DNA of 64,000 bases from Flavobacteriaceae bacterium CRH (GCA_001507425.1 LMAJ01000004.1:365365-429364); one strand, 5' to 3'; shown: positions 1 through 9,426, numbered from the stretch's first letter. Notes: generated from the letters alone by a model not told the origin. Numbers and translations: made by a program.

Positions 1-144
1 TTTCAAACCGTAAGGCTTATTCACGAAAGCATTTCAAGAAAAGCTTTTGGAAGCGGCGTTATATTTGTTGCAGAAAATTTAGCAGGGAAAAAAGAAGGTT
101 TGTTTAATTTTGAAGATATATTATCTCCGTATTTTGCAATTTGA
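1..144 (+). CDS. C-terminal end of a DapB-like (4-hydroxy-tetrahydrodipicolinate reductase) protein, partial
   Basis: An open frame enters from the left edge and stops with TGA at 142-144, giving 47 residues. The visible tail has the pattern H-E-x-x-S-R-x-x-F-x-x-G-V-x-F-V-A-E-N-L-x-G-K, then GLFNFEDIL. This resembles the last helix and C-terminal tail of dihydrodipicolinate reductases, where S-R-x-x-F-A-x-G-A is followed by a GK-(x)-G-f/y-t-m-x-D-l ending. The catalytic part lies outside the window, so the call rests only on this tail and could be another Rossmann-fold reductase. It is followed by about 200 bp of A+T-rich spacer before the next gene. Confidence 0.45.
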   Translation, partial: FQTVRLIHESISRKAFGSGVIFVAENLAGKKEGLFNFEDILSPYFAI

Positions 145-345
145 AAATGACATAACAATACTTTTTTTGTAAACAATTTCTGTCTTATATTTGTCGAAAT
201 TTTTTAGAATAAATAGGTATATAAGATATAAATTTTCCTATTTTTATTGCAACTAATTACGATCAGATGAATATAAATTTTATAACAAATAAAGTTAAAA
301 TTGTTATATTTTTATATATTTGAAAAATAACAAAACAAAAAACGA

Positions 346-2322
346 ATGATCTTTTACAGACAAAATCTAACCGATAATCAATTACTGGACCTTTATAAGA
401 AAATCTTAAAGCCACGCTTAATCGAAGAAAAGATGCTTATCCTAATTCGACAGGGAAAGGTATCTAAATGGTTTTCAGGAATAGGGCAGGAAGCTATTGC
501 GGTTGGGGTTACTGCCGCTTTAGAAGAATCTGAATATGTATTGCCAATGCATAGAAATCTTGGGGTTTTTACAACAAGAAACATCCCTATGCACCGACTT
601 TTTTCGCAATGGCAGGGAAAAGCAAATGGTTTTACAAAAGGCAGGGATCGAAGTTTTCATTTTGGAACTCAGGAATATAATATTATAGGTATGATCTCGC
701 ATTTAGGTCCGCAATTAGGAATTGCAGACGGAATTGCATTAGCAGATAAACTTCAAAAAAATAAAAGGGTTACAGCCGTTTTTACCGGCGAAGGCGCTAC
801 AAGCGAAGGAGATTTTCATGAAGCGCTTAACATTGCTGCTGTCTGGAAATTGCCTGTTATTTTTATCATAGAAAACAATGGCTACGGACTTTCGACTCCA
901 ACAAATGAACAATATTTATGCGAAAACCTTGCAGATAAAGGCATTGGTTATGGTATTGAAAGTTATATTTTAGATGGAAATAATATTCTTGAAGTCTATA
1001 ATAAAATAACGCAGTTAAAAGCACACATGCAGGAAGATCCGCATCCGGTTTTATTAGAATTTAAAACCTTCAGAATGCGAGGTCACGAAGAAGCCAGCGG
1101 TATTAAATATGTGCCTGAAGACATGATGAAAATGTGGGCCACAAAAGATCCGGTTGATAATTACAGAATGTTTTTGTTAGATCAGGGAGTTCTTTCGGAA
1201 GAAGATGATACGGTTTTAAGAGCTGAAATCAAACAGGAAATAGACGAACATTTAGCGATTGCCAATGAAGAACCCGAAATTGTTCCTACTTATAGCGGAG
1301 AATTAGACGATGTTTATAAACCTTATGAACATGAAGAAGTTACTCCATCTGCAGAAATTAAAAATGTTCGTTTTATAGATGCAATCAGAAACAGTTTAGA
1401 ACAGTCTATGCAGCGCCATTATAACCTTATTATTATGGGGCAGGATATTGCAGAATATGGCGGCGCTTTTAAAATAACAGAAGGTTTTGTTGAGTTGTTT
1501 GGAAAAAATCGCATTCGCAACACACCAATTTGCGAAAGTGCTATTGTTTCGACCGCAATGGGATTATCGATTAACGGTTACAAAGCAATTGTCGAAATGC
1601 AGTTTGCCGATTTTGTTTCTACAGGATTTAATCCGATTGTAAATTTATTAGCCAAATCACATTATCGTTGGGGCGAAAAAGCCGATGTTGTGATTAGAAT
1701 GCCTTGCGGCGGCGGAACTCAGGCCGGACCTTTTCATTCGCAGACCAATGAAGCATGGTTTACCAAAACACCAGGCTTGAAAGTAGTTTATCCGGCATTT
1801 CCTTATGATGCCAAAGGATTATTAAATACTTCAATCAACGACCCTAACCCGGTTTTGTTTTTTGAACATAAGCAATTGTACAGAAGTGTTTACCAAGACG
1901 TTCCAACAGATTATTATACAATTCCGTTAGGAAAAGCAGCTTTATTAAAAGAAGGAAAAGCAGTTACTATTATTGCTTTTGGAGCCCCGGTTCACTGGGC
2001 TTTAGAAACTTTAGATCAAAATCCGGAAATACAGGCAGACTTAATAGATTTAAGAACATTGCAGCCTTTAGATACTGAAACTATTTTTGCATCAGTTAAA
2101 AAAACAGGAAAAGTTATTATTTATCAGGAAGATACTTTGTTTGGCGGAATTGCAAGTGATATTTCTGCTTTAATTATGGAGCAATGTTTTGAATATCTTG
2201 ATGCTCCGGTAAAAAGAGTAGCGAGTTTAGATTCTCCAATTCCGTTTACAAAAGCTTTAGAAGATCAGTTTTTGCCAAAAAACCGTTTTGAGCAGGTTTT
2301 AAAAGAATTATTAGAATACTAA
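346..2322 (+). CDS. Fused alpha/beta E1 component of a 2-oxoacid (branched-chain/pyruvate type) dehydrogenase
   Basis: The 658-residue protein joins the two E1 subunits in one chain. The alpha half (about residues 10-320) carries the thiamine diphosphate site, with GEG at 148-150 and the closing NN at 177-178 (a GDG-x(n)-NN type motif). The beta half begins near residue 342 with VRFIDAIRNSLEQSM and contains GQDIAEYGGAFK and the C-terminal transketolase-like domain. E1 catalyses decarboxylation of a 2-oxoacid and acylation of the E2 lipoyl group. Such alpha-beta fusions are usual in Bacteroidota, where they are annotated as 2-oxoisovalerate or generic E1. No E2 or E3 gene lies nearby, so the true substrate cannot be told from context. 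Confidence 0.9.
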   Translation: MIFYRQNLTDNQLLDLYKKILKPRLIEEKMLILIRQGKVSKWFSGIGQEAIAVGVTAALEESEYVLPMHRNLGVFTTRNIPMHRLFSQWQGKANGFTKGRDRSFHFGTQEYNIIGMISHLGPQLGIADGIALADKLQKNKRVTAVFTGEGATSEGDFHEALNIAAVWKLPVIFIIENNGYGLSTPTNEQYLCENLADKGIGYGIESYILDGNNILEVYNKITQLKAHMQEDPHPVLLEFKTFRMRGHEEASGIKYVPEDMMKMWATKDPVDNYRMFLLDQGVLSEEDDTVLRAEIKQEIDEHLAIANEEPEIVPTYSGELDDVYKPYEHEEVTPSAEIKNVRFIDAIRNSLEQSMQRHYNLIIMGQDIAEYGGAFKITEGFVELFGKNRIRNTPICESAIVSTAMGLSINGYKAIVEMQFADFVSTGFNPIVNLLAKSHYRWGEKADVVIRMPCGGGTQAGPFHSQTNEAWFTKTPGLKVVYPAFPYDAKGLLNTSINDPNPVLFFEHKQLYRSVYQDVPTDYYTIPLGKAALLKEGKAVTIIAFGAPVHWALETLDQNPEIQADLIDLRTLQPLDTETIFASVKKTGKVIIYQEDTLFGGIASDISALIMEQCFEYLDAPVKRVASLDSPIPFTKALEDQFLPKNRFEQVLKELLEY

Positions 2323-2427
2323 TTTCTTCGAGATAATTTTAAACACATAGAAATATGTTTTTTAAACCAAAAAAGGAGTTTCTCTTTTTCAAATAAACTA
2401 TAGCATTAAAAAATATAAATAGTACTT

Positions 2428-4170
2428 ATGAAAAAACTGGTGGTTTCTATTTTTGCAGTTGCTTTACTTTTTTCCTGCAACAAAAGCACTAAAATTAGTG
2501 TAGATAAAGGCTTAGACATAAAATTTGATAAATATAAAGATGGTTTTGTTACTTCTTTATGGAAAATTAGTCCCGAATGGGCTTCTAATTTAGGTTATCA
2601 TAAATTGGATAGTGTTTTGGTAGTTTTTGATGCAAAAGAATATAAAAAGCAATTTGATTTTGCGAATGCACAGTTAGATTCTTTAAAGCAATATGATATA
2701 GAAAGTTTATCTGACAATAATAAAACCGATTTTTATATGATTAAAAATCAGTTGGAAAGTATGATTTTCAATATTAAAGAATTAAAATCTTCTGAATGGA
2801 ATCCTGCTGAATATAATGTATGCGGGACTTTTGCTGAAATTTTAAATGGCAAATACGATACTCCGGAAATTCGTCTCCGTGCTTTTAACTTAAAGATGAA
2901 TAATATTCCGGCTTATTATGAAGCGGCTAAAAAGAATATTAAAAACCCAACAAAAGAACATACTGATCTTGCAATTGCTCAAAACACAGGCGGATCTTCT
3001 GTTTTTGAAGTCGATTTAAACCTTGCTTTAGAAAAAAGTAAATTAAGCCCGGCGGAGAAAAAAGAAATTCAGGAAAAAGCAAAAATTTCAGTTAAAGCAA
3101 TTAAAGATTACGCCAATTGGCTAAAAGCATTACCGAATAAAACGCCTCGTTCTTTTAGATTAGGAGCTGATTTGTACGCTAAAAAATTCAATTTTGATAT
3201 TCAATCGGGTTATACTGCCGATGAAATTTATAAAATTGCAGTAGACCATAAAAAAGAATTGCATGATAAAATGTTTGTTTTAGCCAATAATCTTTGGTCT
3301 AAATATAAGGGAAACACTCCAAAACCCGCAGATAAATTAGAATTAATCAAGCAGGTTATCGATCAGATTTCTTTAAAACATACCACACCTGAAAACTTTC
3401 AATCTGAAATTGAAAAACAAATTCCAGAATTAACTGCTTATGTAAAAGCAAAAGATTTATTATACATAGATCCGTCAAAACCACTTGTAGTTCGCAAAGA
3501 GCCGGCTTATATGGCGGGTGTTGCAGGCGCATCTATTTCTGCTCCGGGACCTTATGACAAAAATGCAAATACATATTATAATGTAGGCAGCATGTCTGGC
3601 TGGACGGCAGAAAATTCAGAGAGTTATTTACGAGAATACAACGATTATATTCTTCAAATTTTAAACATTCACGAAGCAATTCCAGGGCATTATACCCAAC
3701 TTGTTTACAGCAACCAATCGCCAAGTATTATTAAATCTATTTTAGGAAATGGCGCCATGGTTGAAGGCTGGGCTGTTTATGCTGAAAAAATGATGCTCGA
3801 AAGCGGTTATAAAAATTCTGATGAAATGTGGTTGATGTATTACAAATGGAATTTAAGAACAACTTGCAATACTATTTTAGACAATGGTGTTCATACCAAA
3901 AACATGTCAAAAGAAGATGCTTTGAAATTACTTACCAGAGAAGCTTTTCAGCAACAGGCTGAGGCAGAAGGAAAATGGAAGCGCGTTACCTTATCACAAG
4001 TTCAATTGTGCTCTTACTTTACAGGATATACTGAAATTTACAATTTAAGAGAAGAGCTTAAAAAAGAACAAGGAAAAAACTTCAATTTGAAGAAATTCCA
4101 CGAAAAATTCTTAAGCTTTGGAAGTGCTCCGGTAAAATACATCAAAGAATTGATGTTGTCTGAAAAATAG
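2428..4170 (+). CDS. DUF885-family lipoprotein, putative zinc metallopeptidase
   Basis: A 580-residue protein with a lipoprotein signal: KK start, hydrophobic stretch and lipobox LLFSC with Cys17 as the lipidation residue. The body matches the DUF885 family, bacterial proteins thought to be metal-dependent peptidases. The family's HExxxGH-type motif is visible as HEAIPGH at about residue 415, followed by an acidic VEGWAVYAE segment about 35 residues later that plausibly supplies the third ligand. It would act at the cell envelope. It is a single gene ending at a strong bidirectional terminator. The peptidase activity is inferred from the motif; the substrate is unknown. Confidence 0.85.
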   Translation: MKKLVVSIFAVALLFSCNKSTKISVDKGLDIKFDKYKDGFVTSLWKISPEWASNLGYHKLDSVLVVFDAKEYKKQFDFANAQLDSLKQYDIESLSDNNKTDFYMIKNQLESMIFNIKELKSSEWNPAEYNVCGTFAEILNGKYDTPEIRLRAFNLKMNNIPAYYEAAKKNIKNPTKEHTDLAIAQNTGGSSVFEVDLNLALEKSKLSPAEKKEIQEKAKISVKAIKDYANWLKALPNKTPRSFRLGADLYAKKFNFDIQSGYTADEIYKIAVDHKKELHDKMFVLANNLWSKYKGNTPKPADKLELIKQVIDQISLKHTTPENFQSEIEKQIPELTAYVKAKDLLYIDPSKPLVVRKEPAYMAGVAGASISAPGPYDKNANTYYNVGSMSGWTAENSESYLREYNDYILQILNIHEAIPGHYTQLVYSNQSPSIIKSILGNGAMVEGWAVYAEKMMLESGYKNSDEMWLMYYKWNLRTTCNTILDNGVHTKNMSKEDALKLLTREAFQQQAEAEGKWKRVTLSQVQLCSYFTGYTEIYNLREELKKEQGKNFNLKKFHEKFLSFGSAPVKYIKELMLSEK

Positions 4171-4191
4171 ATTTGTAAAATATTCCAATTA

Positions 4192-4227
4192 AAAAAGGTT
4201 TGACAATTATTTTTGTCAAACCTTTTT
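4192..4227. terminator. Bidirectional intrinsic terminator
   Basis: AAAAAGGTTTGACAA (4192-4206) and TTGTCAAACCTTTTT (4213-4227) form a perfect 15-bp stem with a 6-nt loop. A-runs and T-runs flank it on both sides. It sits between the converging DUF885 gene (+) and the oxidoreductase gene (-) and can serve both. Confidence 0.9.
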
Positions 4228-4232
4228 GTTTG

Positions 4233-5204
4233 TTAAATTGTAACGATTAATCGTTTTCCGTCTGAAACTTCGGTATTCCACATTTTCTCAATATCAGATA
4301 AGGGAACTTCTTCAATAGTAACCTTTAATTTGTTTTCAGCGGCTAAAAGAAACATTTCCGGAAGTATTTCTAAAAACAATAATTTCACTTCTTCTTTGGT
4401 CCAGCTTCCCAAACCGGAACCTGATAATTGCAGATTAACGCTTCTTAAAATCCCTGAAGATAATTGAATGTTTTCACCGGCCATTGACCCAATAGTAATA
4501 AATCGTACCTTATTTGTAAAGGAACCGTTTCCTTTTAATGCGTTCAGAATCAATTCAGCGGGATGTCCCCATAAATAATCTAAAACAATATCAATTGGGT
4601 TTTCCTTATGAATCGCCTGAATCTGGTTTACAATAGTTTCATCATCTTGTTTTAGCGAAATAATTTCATCAGCACCTAACTTTAATAGTTCCTGAAGTGT
4701 ATTTTTATTTCTGCCTGTAACAATGATTTTCTTTGCGCCATAATGTTTCGCAATCTGAATTGCCATTTGACCCGTAAAACCAGTTGCGCCATTTATTAAA
4801 ACCGTTTCTCCGGGTTTTATTCCAGCTCTAAATCTCAGCGCCATTGCAGAACCTGCAACGGCATTTGGCATTGCTGCGGCTGTTGCGTTGCTAATTCCGT
4901 CAGGTAAGGGAACCATTCTGTTTTTCTCTACAACTGCTTTTTCTGCAATTGTCCCGCTAATTCCACGGGCGTAAACTCTTTTTCCGTCTTCTAATAAACC
5001 AATTCCATCGCTGCCAACCACAAATCCGTTTTGGTTTTCATTTTCAGATGAATAATGTTTACCACTGGCTTTTCCTTTGTCAAGGTTTGTAATGGCAACT
5101 GCTTTAACGGAAATTAAAACTTCGTTTTCATTTTGCACAATTGGTTCCGGAAATTCGGCATATTTTGGCATTTCGCCTTTTGTATAAATTACTGCTGCTT
5201 TCAT
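4233..5204 (-). CDS. MDR-family zinc-binding-type alcohol dehydrogenase / quinone oxidoreductase
   Basis: A 323-residue medium-chain reductase. The N-terminal GroES-like domain starts AAVIYTKGEMPKYAEFPEP. The NAD(P)H-binding Rossmann fold has the GATGFTGQMAIQIAKHYGA glycine motif near residues 139-157. Zinc ligands are not apparent, so it is more like the zinc-free quinone oxidoreductase branch. It follows a Crp/Fnr-type regulator on the same strand, with a 78-bp gap containing its own promoter-like element and a palindrome. Control by that regulator is an inference from position. The substrate is unknown. Confidence 0.85.
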   Translation of the reverse strand: MKAAVIYTKGEMPKYAEFPEPIVQNENEVLISVKAVAITNLDKGKASGKHYSSENENQNGFVVGSDGIGLLEDGKRVYARGISGTIAEKAVVEKNRMVPLPDGISNATAAAMPNAVAGSAMALRFRAGIKPGETVLINGATGFTGQMAIQIAKHYGAKKIIVTGRNKNTLQELLKLGADEIISLKQDDETIVNQIQAIHKENPIDIVLDYLWGHPAELILNALKGNGSFTNKVRFITIGSMAGENIQLSSGILRSVNLQLSGSGLGSWTKEEVKLLFLEILPEMFLLAAENKLKVTIEEVPLSDIEKMWNTEVSDGKRLIVTI

Positions 5205-5224
5205 AATTATTAAATTTTATGAAG

Positions 5225-5232
5225 CAAAATTA
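5225..5232 (-). promoter_or_regulatory. Bacteroidota-type -7 promoter element (TAATTTTG)
   Basis: On the minus strand the sequence TAATTTTG matches the TAnnTTTG -7 consensus of Bacteroidota, 20 bp upstream of the oxidoreductase start codon. No clear TTG -33 element is seen at the usual spacing; the palindrome at 5254-5269 occupies roughly that place. Confidence 0.5.
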
Positions 5233-5253
5233 GACAGCAGTTTACGGTTGTGC

Positions 5254-5269
5254 GATAACATTTGTTATC
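5254..5269. promoter_or_regulatory. Palindromic candidate operator for the Crp/Fnr-type regulator
   Basis: GATAACA-TT-TGTTATC is a perfect 7-bp inverted repeat with a 2-bp centre. It lies between the regulator gene and the oxidoreductase gene, just upstream of the latter's -7 element. Dimeric Crp/Fnr proteins bind such symmetric sites. That this site is bound by the adjacent regulator is an inference. Confidence 0.45.
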
Positions 5270-5282
5270 AAATACAATTGCA

Positions 5283-5858
5283 TTATTTTTCTTGAACCAG
5301 TTTACTTTTTATCCGACTTAAATGAACTGTGCTTACGCCAAGGTAAGATGCAATATAATGTTGAGGAACACGCTGAACAATTTGTGGTCTTTCTTCAATT
5401 AAATTAATATAACGCTGAGTAGGAGAGTCTTTTATAAAAGAAACGAAATATTTCATATAATCAAATGTACGCTGAAAAAGCATATTGATCAATCGATCTC
5501 TTAACTCCGGAATTTCTTTAATTTCTTCCAGAATCTTATCCAGATCCTTTTTATGAATCCACCAAATAATTGAAGGTTCAATGGTTTCAACAACAACCGG
5601 ACTTGAAATTTTTTTCATAAAACTTTCAATCGAAGCCACACTTTGATTTTCAAAAAAGAATTGTGTTGTCAGGTCTTTTCCGTTATTATTAAACCAAACC
5701 CTGATACAGCCTTTTTCGATAATAAATAGCTTTTTTGAAATTTCTCCTTCTTCTAAAAGAATCGTTTTTGAAGGAACTTCAATACGGTTAAAATAGTTGG
5801 TATATTCTAACCATTTTTCATCGGTTAATGGAAATTTATTTTTGAATTGGCTGAACAT
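5283..5858 (-). CDS. Crp/Fnr-family transcriptional regulator
   Basis: A 191-residue protein with an N-terminal cyclic-nucleotide-binding-like beta barrel (about residues 20-120; KTILLEEGEISKKLFIIEKG is typical) and a C-terminal helix-turn-helix near residues 145-188 (QHYIASYLGVSTVHLSRIKSK). This class in Bacteroidota often has no proven ligand. Downstream on the same strand lies an MDR oxidoreductase. Upstream, 11 bp away, is a hypothetical gene, so it may be part of a four-gene minus-strand unit (6755 to 4233). A palindrome that could be its site is at 5254-5269. Confidence 0.85.
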   Translation of the reverse strand: MFSQFKNKFPLTDEKWLEYTNYFNRIEVPSKTILLEEGEISKKLFIIEKGCIRVWFNNNGKDLTTQFFFENQSVASIESFMKKISSPVVVETIEPSIIWWIHKKDLDKILEEIKEIPELRDRLINMLFQRTFDYMKYFVSFIKDSPTQRYINLIEERPQIVQRVPQHYIASYLGVSTVHLSRIKSKLVQEK

Positions 5859-5869
5859 TTTATTGAAAT

Positions 5870-6337
5870 TTAAACTGACGAAAATCCTGTTTTAATTGAT
5901 AATATATGAATAATTATTTGATCTAGAAATTCTAAATTTTCATCTTTTAAATACAACTCATATTTTGTTGAAATACGCCATATATTTTGTTTTACTTCAG
6001 CAATTTTATTTTCTTTAAAAAAATAATTAAAATTATGACTAAGTGAAATAAAATTTGCGGGTTTAATAGTTATAGTTTTATCAGTATCAAAAAAAATAGA
6101 TTCCCCATCTACTTCAGTCAATAAGGAAGTTAGAAATTTATTTTGATATAAAATTTTATAAGTAGATTTAAAAAAAACAGATTTATATGCTAATTCTAAA
6201 AGCAAAATATCATTTTGATTATATATTTTTATATTTTTACTAATCCAGTTAAATTTTACTGTTGAATAAAATAACAGTTTACCTTCTTTGTATACAAATA
6301 GGCTTTCGTTTTTCTTTTCGATTATTTCTATTACCAT
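5870..6337 (-). CDS. Hypothetical protein, 155 aa (possible tubby/LURP-one-like fold)
   Basis: I do not recognise the family with confidence. The 155-residue protein is very rich in Ile, Lys, Phe and Tyr, with alternating beta-type segments, no signal peptide and no clear membrane helix. The repeated pattern of short strands around residues 15-70 (VYKEGKLLFYSTVKF, IYNQNDILLLELAYKS, STYKILYQN) recalls LURP-one-related proteins, which is a weak resemblance only. The gene lies 10 bp downstream of another hypothetical gene and 11 bp upstream of the Crp-type regulator, which suggests cotranscription. Confidence 0.55.
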   Translation of the reverse strand: MVIEIIEKKNESLFVYKEGKLLFYSTVKFNWISKNIKIYNQNDILLLELAYKSVFFKSTYKILYQNKFLTSLLTEVDGESIFFDTDKTITIKPANFISLSHNFNYFFKENKIAEVKQNIWRISTKYELYLKDENLEFLDQIIIHILSIKTGFSSV

Positions 6338-6347
6338 TCAAAAAAAA

Positions 6348-6755
6348 CTACTCCAAATTCGGTTCCACTTCAAACAACTGAACCTGACTTTTCAAACGTT
6401 CAACCAATAAATTCATCATTCTTTTATTTAAACTCGATGAGTTTTGAATGTAAGTATCATATTCCTGAATCGTAAAAAGTGCCATAATAATTCCTTTTAG
6501 AGAATTTCTGAATTTAATATCTTTCTGAATGGAGTTTTCAATGGTTTGAATTTTCTTTTCGACGGTATAAGAATAAAAATCGGCTTTGTTTTTATTTACA
6601 TAGTTAATAAAAACTGCTATAAATAAATCATTTTGAAGTTTTAAAATGGGCCTGATGGTCTGATTTTGAAACAACTCATCTGCAGAAGATTGAGTGTTTA
6701 CGGTTCCTAAAGTTTCTCCTCTGAATTCTTTTAAAAAAGTATCTCTATCTGCCAT
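6348..6755 (-). CDS. Conserved hypothetical protein, 135 aa
   Basis: The 135-residue soluble protein is predicted largely helical, with a polar N-terminus (MADRDTFLKEFRGETLGTV). It resembles small conserved Flavobacteriaceae proteins of unknown function. There is no catalytic motif, signal peptide or membrane segment. It is the first gene of the minus-strand group ending at 4233 and starts only 32 bp from the divergent lipoprotein gene at 6788, leaving very little promoter space between them. Confidence 0.65.
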   Translation of the reverse strand: MADRDTFLKEFRGETLGTVNTQSSADELFQNQTIRPILKLQNDLFIAVFINYVNKNKADFYSYTVEKKIQTIENSIQKDIKFRNSLKGIIMALFTIQEYDTYIQNSSSLNKRMMNLLVERLKSQVQLFEVEPNLE

Positions 6756-6787
6756 GTTTTTTCTTTAAATTTAGAAAAAAAAATCAA

Positions 6788-7216
6788 ATGAATTTAAAAT
6801 CTTTTCTTTTTCTGCTGCTAACTTTGATTGTAATAGTTTCTTGTAATTCAAAAGAAGAAAAAAACGGTTACAGACATGTTTTATATCGTTCTGTAAATAA
6901 TAATGACACCGCGATTTTAGCCATTAATATTAGTGATAAACGTTTTTACGGGCGTTACGAAATATCACATTATAAATTTGGCAAAGATTCCGGCGATGTA
7001 CGAGGAGATATTTTTGGAGATACGCTACGAGGCGACTTTCATTATATAACATACGGAGGCGGCTGGAAAAGAATTCCTTTGGCCTTGCTCAAAAAAGAAG
7101 ACAAATTATTGTTAGGAAGCGGCGTTATAGGAACTTTTATGAACCTTCCTTGTTTTATGCCCGGAACATCGATAGATTATACTAATTCCGGGTTTGTTTT
7201 TGAGGAACTTAAATAG
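6788..7216 (+). CDS. Small hypothetical lipoprotein, 142 aa
   Basis: The protein begins with a hydrophobic signal of about 18 residues and a lipobox IVSC (Cys20), followed by a charged NSKEEKNG linker typical of exported lipoproteins. The mature part is beta-rich with repeated Gly-Asp and Arg-Gly turns (FGKDSGDVRGDIFGDTLRGD). I cannot assign a family or function. It is a single plus-strand gene diverging from 6755. Confidence 0.7.
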   Translation: MNLKSFLFLLLTLIVIVSCNSKEEKNGYRHVLYRSVNNNDTAILAINISDKRFYGRYEISHYKFGKDSGDVRGDIFGDTLRGDFHYITYGGGWKRIPLALLKKEDKLLLGSGVIGTFMNLPCFMPGTSIDYTNSGFVFEELK

Positions 7217-7321
7217 TTTTTTTTAGGTTCTGAGATTCTGAGGCACTAGGTTCTAAAGATTAATATTTTGTTCTTTTTCTTGGTGTAAATGATACAAAAT
7301 GAGAGCTGTTTAGCAATTAAT

Positions 7322-9412
7322 TTACATTTGATATTTCTTTTCTTTCAACATAAATGAAGCGGTTTGGTAAAACGAAATAGTTTCATTTATCAAATCAGTT
7401 CTTTCTTTTTTCATGCACTTTTCATCGTAATCAATTTGATATTCAGAAGCAATGCCGGGTTTTGAGTCTAATTTTAGTCTAAATTGTTTTACTTGTTGTT
7501 TTGGCGATAAAATGGTTAATACATTATCTTTTATCAATCCTAAATCCTGATATGTTGCAATAAAAGCTCTTGGCTTGTAATCTGATTTTAAAACATCCTG
7601 ACCGAAAAATTTACTTTGATAATCAAAATGAAGCAAGCCAAAAAGGGTTGGCATAATATCTATTTGCGACATTAGTTTATTAAATTGTTCCGGTTTTGCA
7701 TCTGGAGTATAAATAAAAGCGGGAATTCTGTATTTATCCATTGGCAATTCTGTTTTTCCGGCGCTCGACGCACAATGATCCGCCACAATTACAAAAACAG
7801 TATTTTTAAACCACGGTTGTTTGCTTGCCATTGCAAAGAATTTTCGCAAAGCAAAATCCGTATATTTTACACCACCATCACGCGATTTGATATCACCCGG
7901 AATATCAATTTTATTGTTTGGATACGTAAAAGGCCTGTGATTACTAACCGTCATAATATGATTAAAGAAAGGTCGGTTTTGTCTGGCTTCGACATTCATA
8001 ACCTTTATGGCTTTATAATACATATCTTCATCACAAACGCCCCAAACGTTCGAAAACGAAATTTCACTCGGGGCAAAACTCGATTTATCAATAATCTGGT
8101 AACCGTTTCCGGAATAAAAATCCTGCATATTATCAAAAAAGGCATCACCGCCATACATAAACTTTACGTTGTAGCCTTTTTGTTTGAAGATAGCGCCTGT
8201 TGAAAATTTATTTTTGTTATCTTCTCTTTTTACAACACTTTCTCCGGCAGTTGGCGGCAAAGATAAAGTGACAGCTTCAAGTCCGCGAACAGTGCGGTTT
8301 CCTGCCGCATACAAATTGGTAAATTGCATGCTTTTTTGCGCTAAACTGTCTAAAAAAGGTGTTATATTTTGCTCGTTGCCATAGGCTTTCATAAATTCTG
8401 CGCTGTAACTTTCGATCGTAATTAAAACCACATTTTTATGGTTTTCTGCTGAATCGTTCTCTATTTTACGACTTGTATTTTCGCCCGAAATAGTAGGGAA
8501 TTGCTGTTTTAAAATAGCAAAAGCCTTTTCATTGGGAAGCGTTTTATAGAATTTAAAATAATCTAATTTGTTATTTTCAAAAGCCAGGTAAAATTTATAC
8601 AATCCGTTAGATTGTAATTCATTTACAAAAACATTTTTAGAATTCTCCGTTTTGGCCAAAACAGGAATTACAAGTAATGAAACTATAAATAAGATTATAT
8701 AAACTCCCGAAATCTTCAATTTTTCTTTAAAGGTTGGAATAGCCTCAATATAACTTTTAGCATTTCTCAAAATAAAATAAGTTACTATTCCCGTAACCAA
8801 AAATAAAGCCGAAAATATAGGAATTACAGGATAAGACTGCATAATGTTTCCGATAACTTCATTGGTGTAAATCAGGTAGTTTACTGCAATAAAGTTGTAT
8901 TTTACGCCAAATTCATTCCAAAAGAAATATTCGCTTAATCCGTTTTGGAGAATTAGTAAAACATACAAAAACATTACAAAAGCAAACAGCCAGTATCTGA
9001 TTTTATCTCTTAATTTTGGAAGAAAAAGCAAAAGTGAAAACAAAACGGTTTTGATTCCGATAAAAATTAAAACAATTCGTGGCAAAGCGCCACCGTATTC
9101 ATCGAGAATACTTTTTCCTGAAGCCACATAACCAAACAAGCTTATAAGAATTGCCAAAATAATATAACCCGAAGGTTTATTGTATTTAGAATTTGAAATA
9201 AAAATTAAATACAACCACAAAAAAACAAGCGCAATTATAAATACAAAAAAATCTGAAACAAGCCCTAAAGTAAAGATTTTTAAGCTTTCAACAATAGTAA
9301 AAGAACTTTGGGTTATAGGATGAAACAACAAAACAATTCTTAATATAAAACTAATAATAAAGTAAAATATACCAAGATTGTAAAAAGGAGAAAATTTCTT
9401 GTAGATTGTCAT
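7322..9412 (-). CDS. LTA synthase-like membrane sulfatase / phosphoglycerol transferase family protein
   Basis: A 696-residue protein. The first about 250 residues hold roughly five to seven membrane helices (e.g. residues 10-30, 45-70, 78-95, 105-125, 138-160, 195-215, 235-253). The rest is an alkaline-phosphatase/sulfatase-fold domain facing the periplasm. Visible motifs are ITIESYSAEFMKAYG, GNRTVRGLEA (Thr374, the likely catalytic nucleophile of the LtaS/OpgB-like family), PPTAGESVVKR and VIVADHCAS near the end. Family members transfer phosphoglycerol or phosphoethanolamine to envelope glycans or lipids. A Gram-negative Bacteroidota has no LTA, so the acceptor is unknown. Confidence 0.85.
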   Translation of the reverse strand: MTIYKKFSPFYNLGIFYFIISFILRIVLLFHPITQSSFTIVESLKIFTLGLVSDFFVFIIALVFLWLYLIFISNSKYNKPSGYIILAILISLFGYVASGKSILDEYGGALPRIVLIFIGIKTVLFSLLLFLPKLRDKIRYWLFAFVMFLYVLLILQNGLSEYFFWNEFGVKYNFIAVNYLIYTNEVIGNIMQSYPVIPIFSALFLVTGIVTYFILRNAKSYIEAIPTFKEKLKISGVYIILFIVSLLVIPVLAKTENSKNVFVNELQSNGLYKFYLAFENNKLDYFKFYKTLPNEKAFAILKQQFPTISGENTSRKIENDSAENHKNVVLITIESYSAEFMKAYGNEQNITPFLDSLAQKSMQFTNLYAAGNRTVRGLEAVTLSLPPTAGESVVKREDNKNKFSTGAIFKQKGYNVKFMYGGDAFFDNMQDFYSGNGYQIIDKSSFAPSEISFSNVWGVCDEDMYYKAIKVMNVEARQNRPFFNHIMTVSNHRPFTYPNNKIDIPGDIKSRDGGVKYTDFALRKFFAMASKQPWFKNTVFVIVADHCASSAGKTELPMDKYRIPAFIYTPDAKPEQFNKLMSQIDIMPTLFGLLHFDYQSKFFGQDVLKSDYKPRAFIATYQDLGLIKDNVLTILSPKQQVKQFRLKLDSKPGIASEYQIDYDEKCMKKERTDLINETISFYQTASFMLKEKKYQM

Positions 9413-9426
9413 GGAATTATTTTTTT

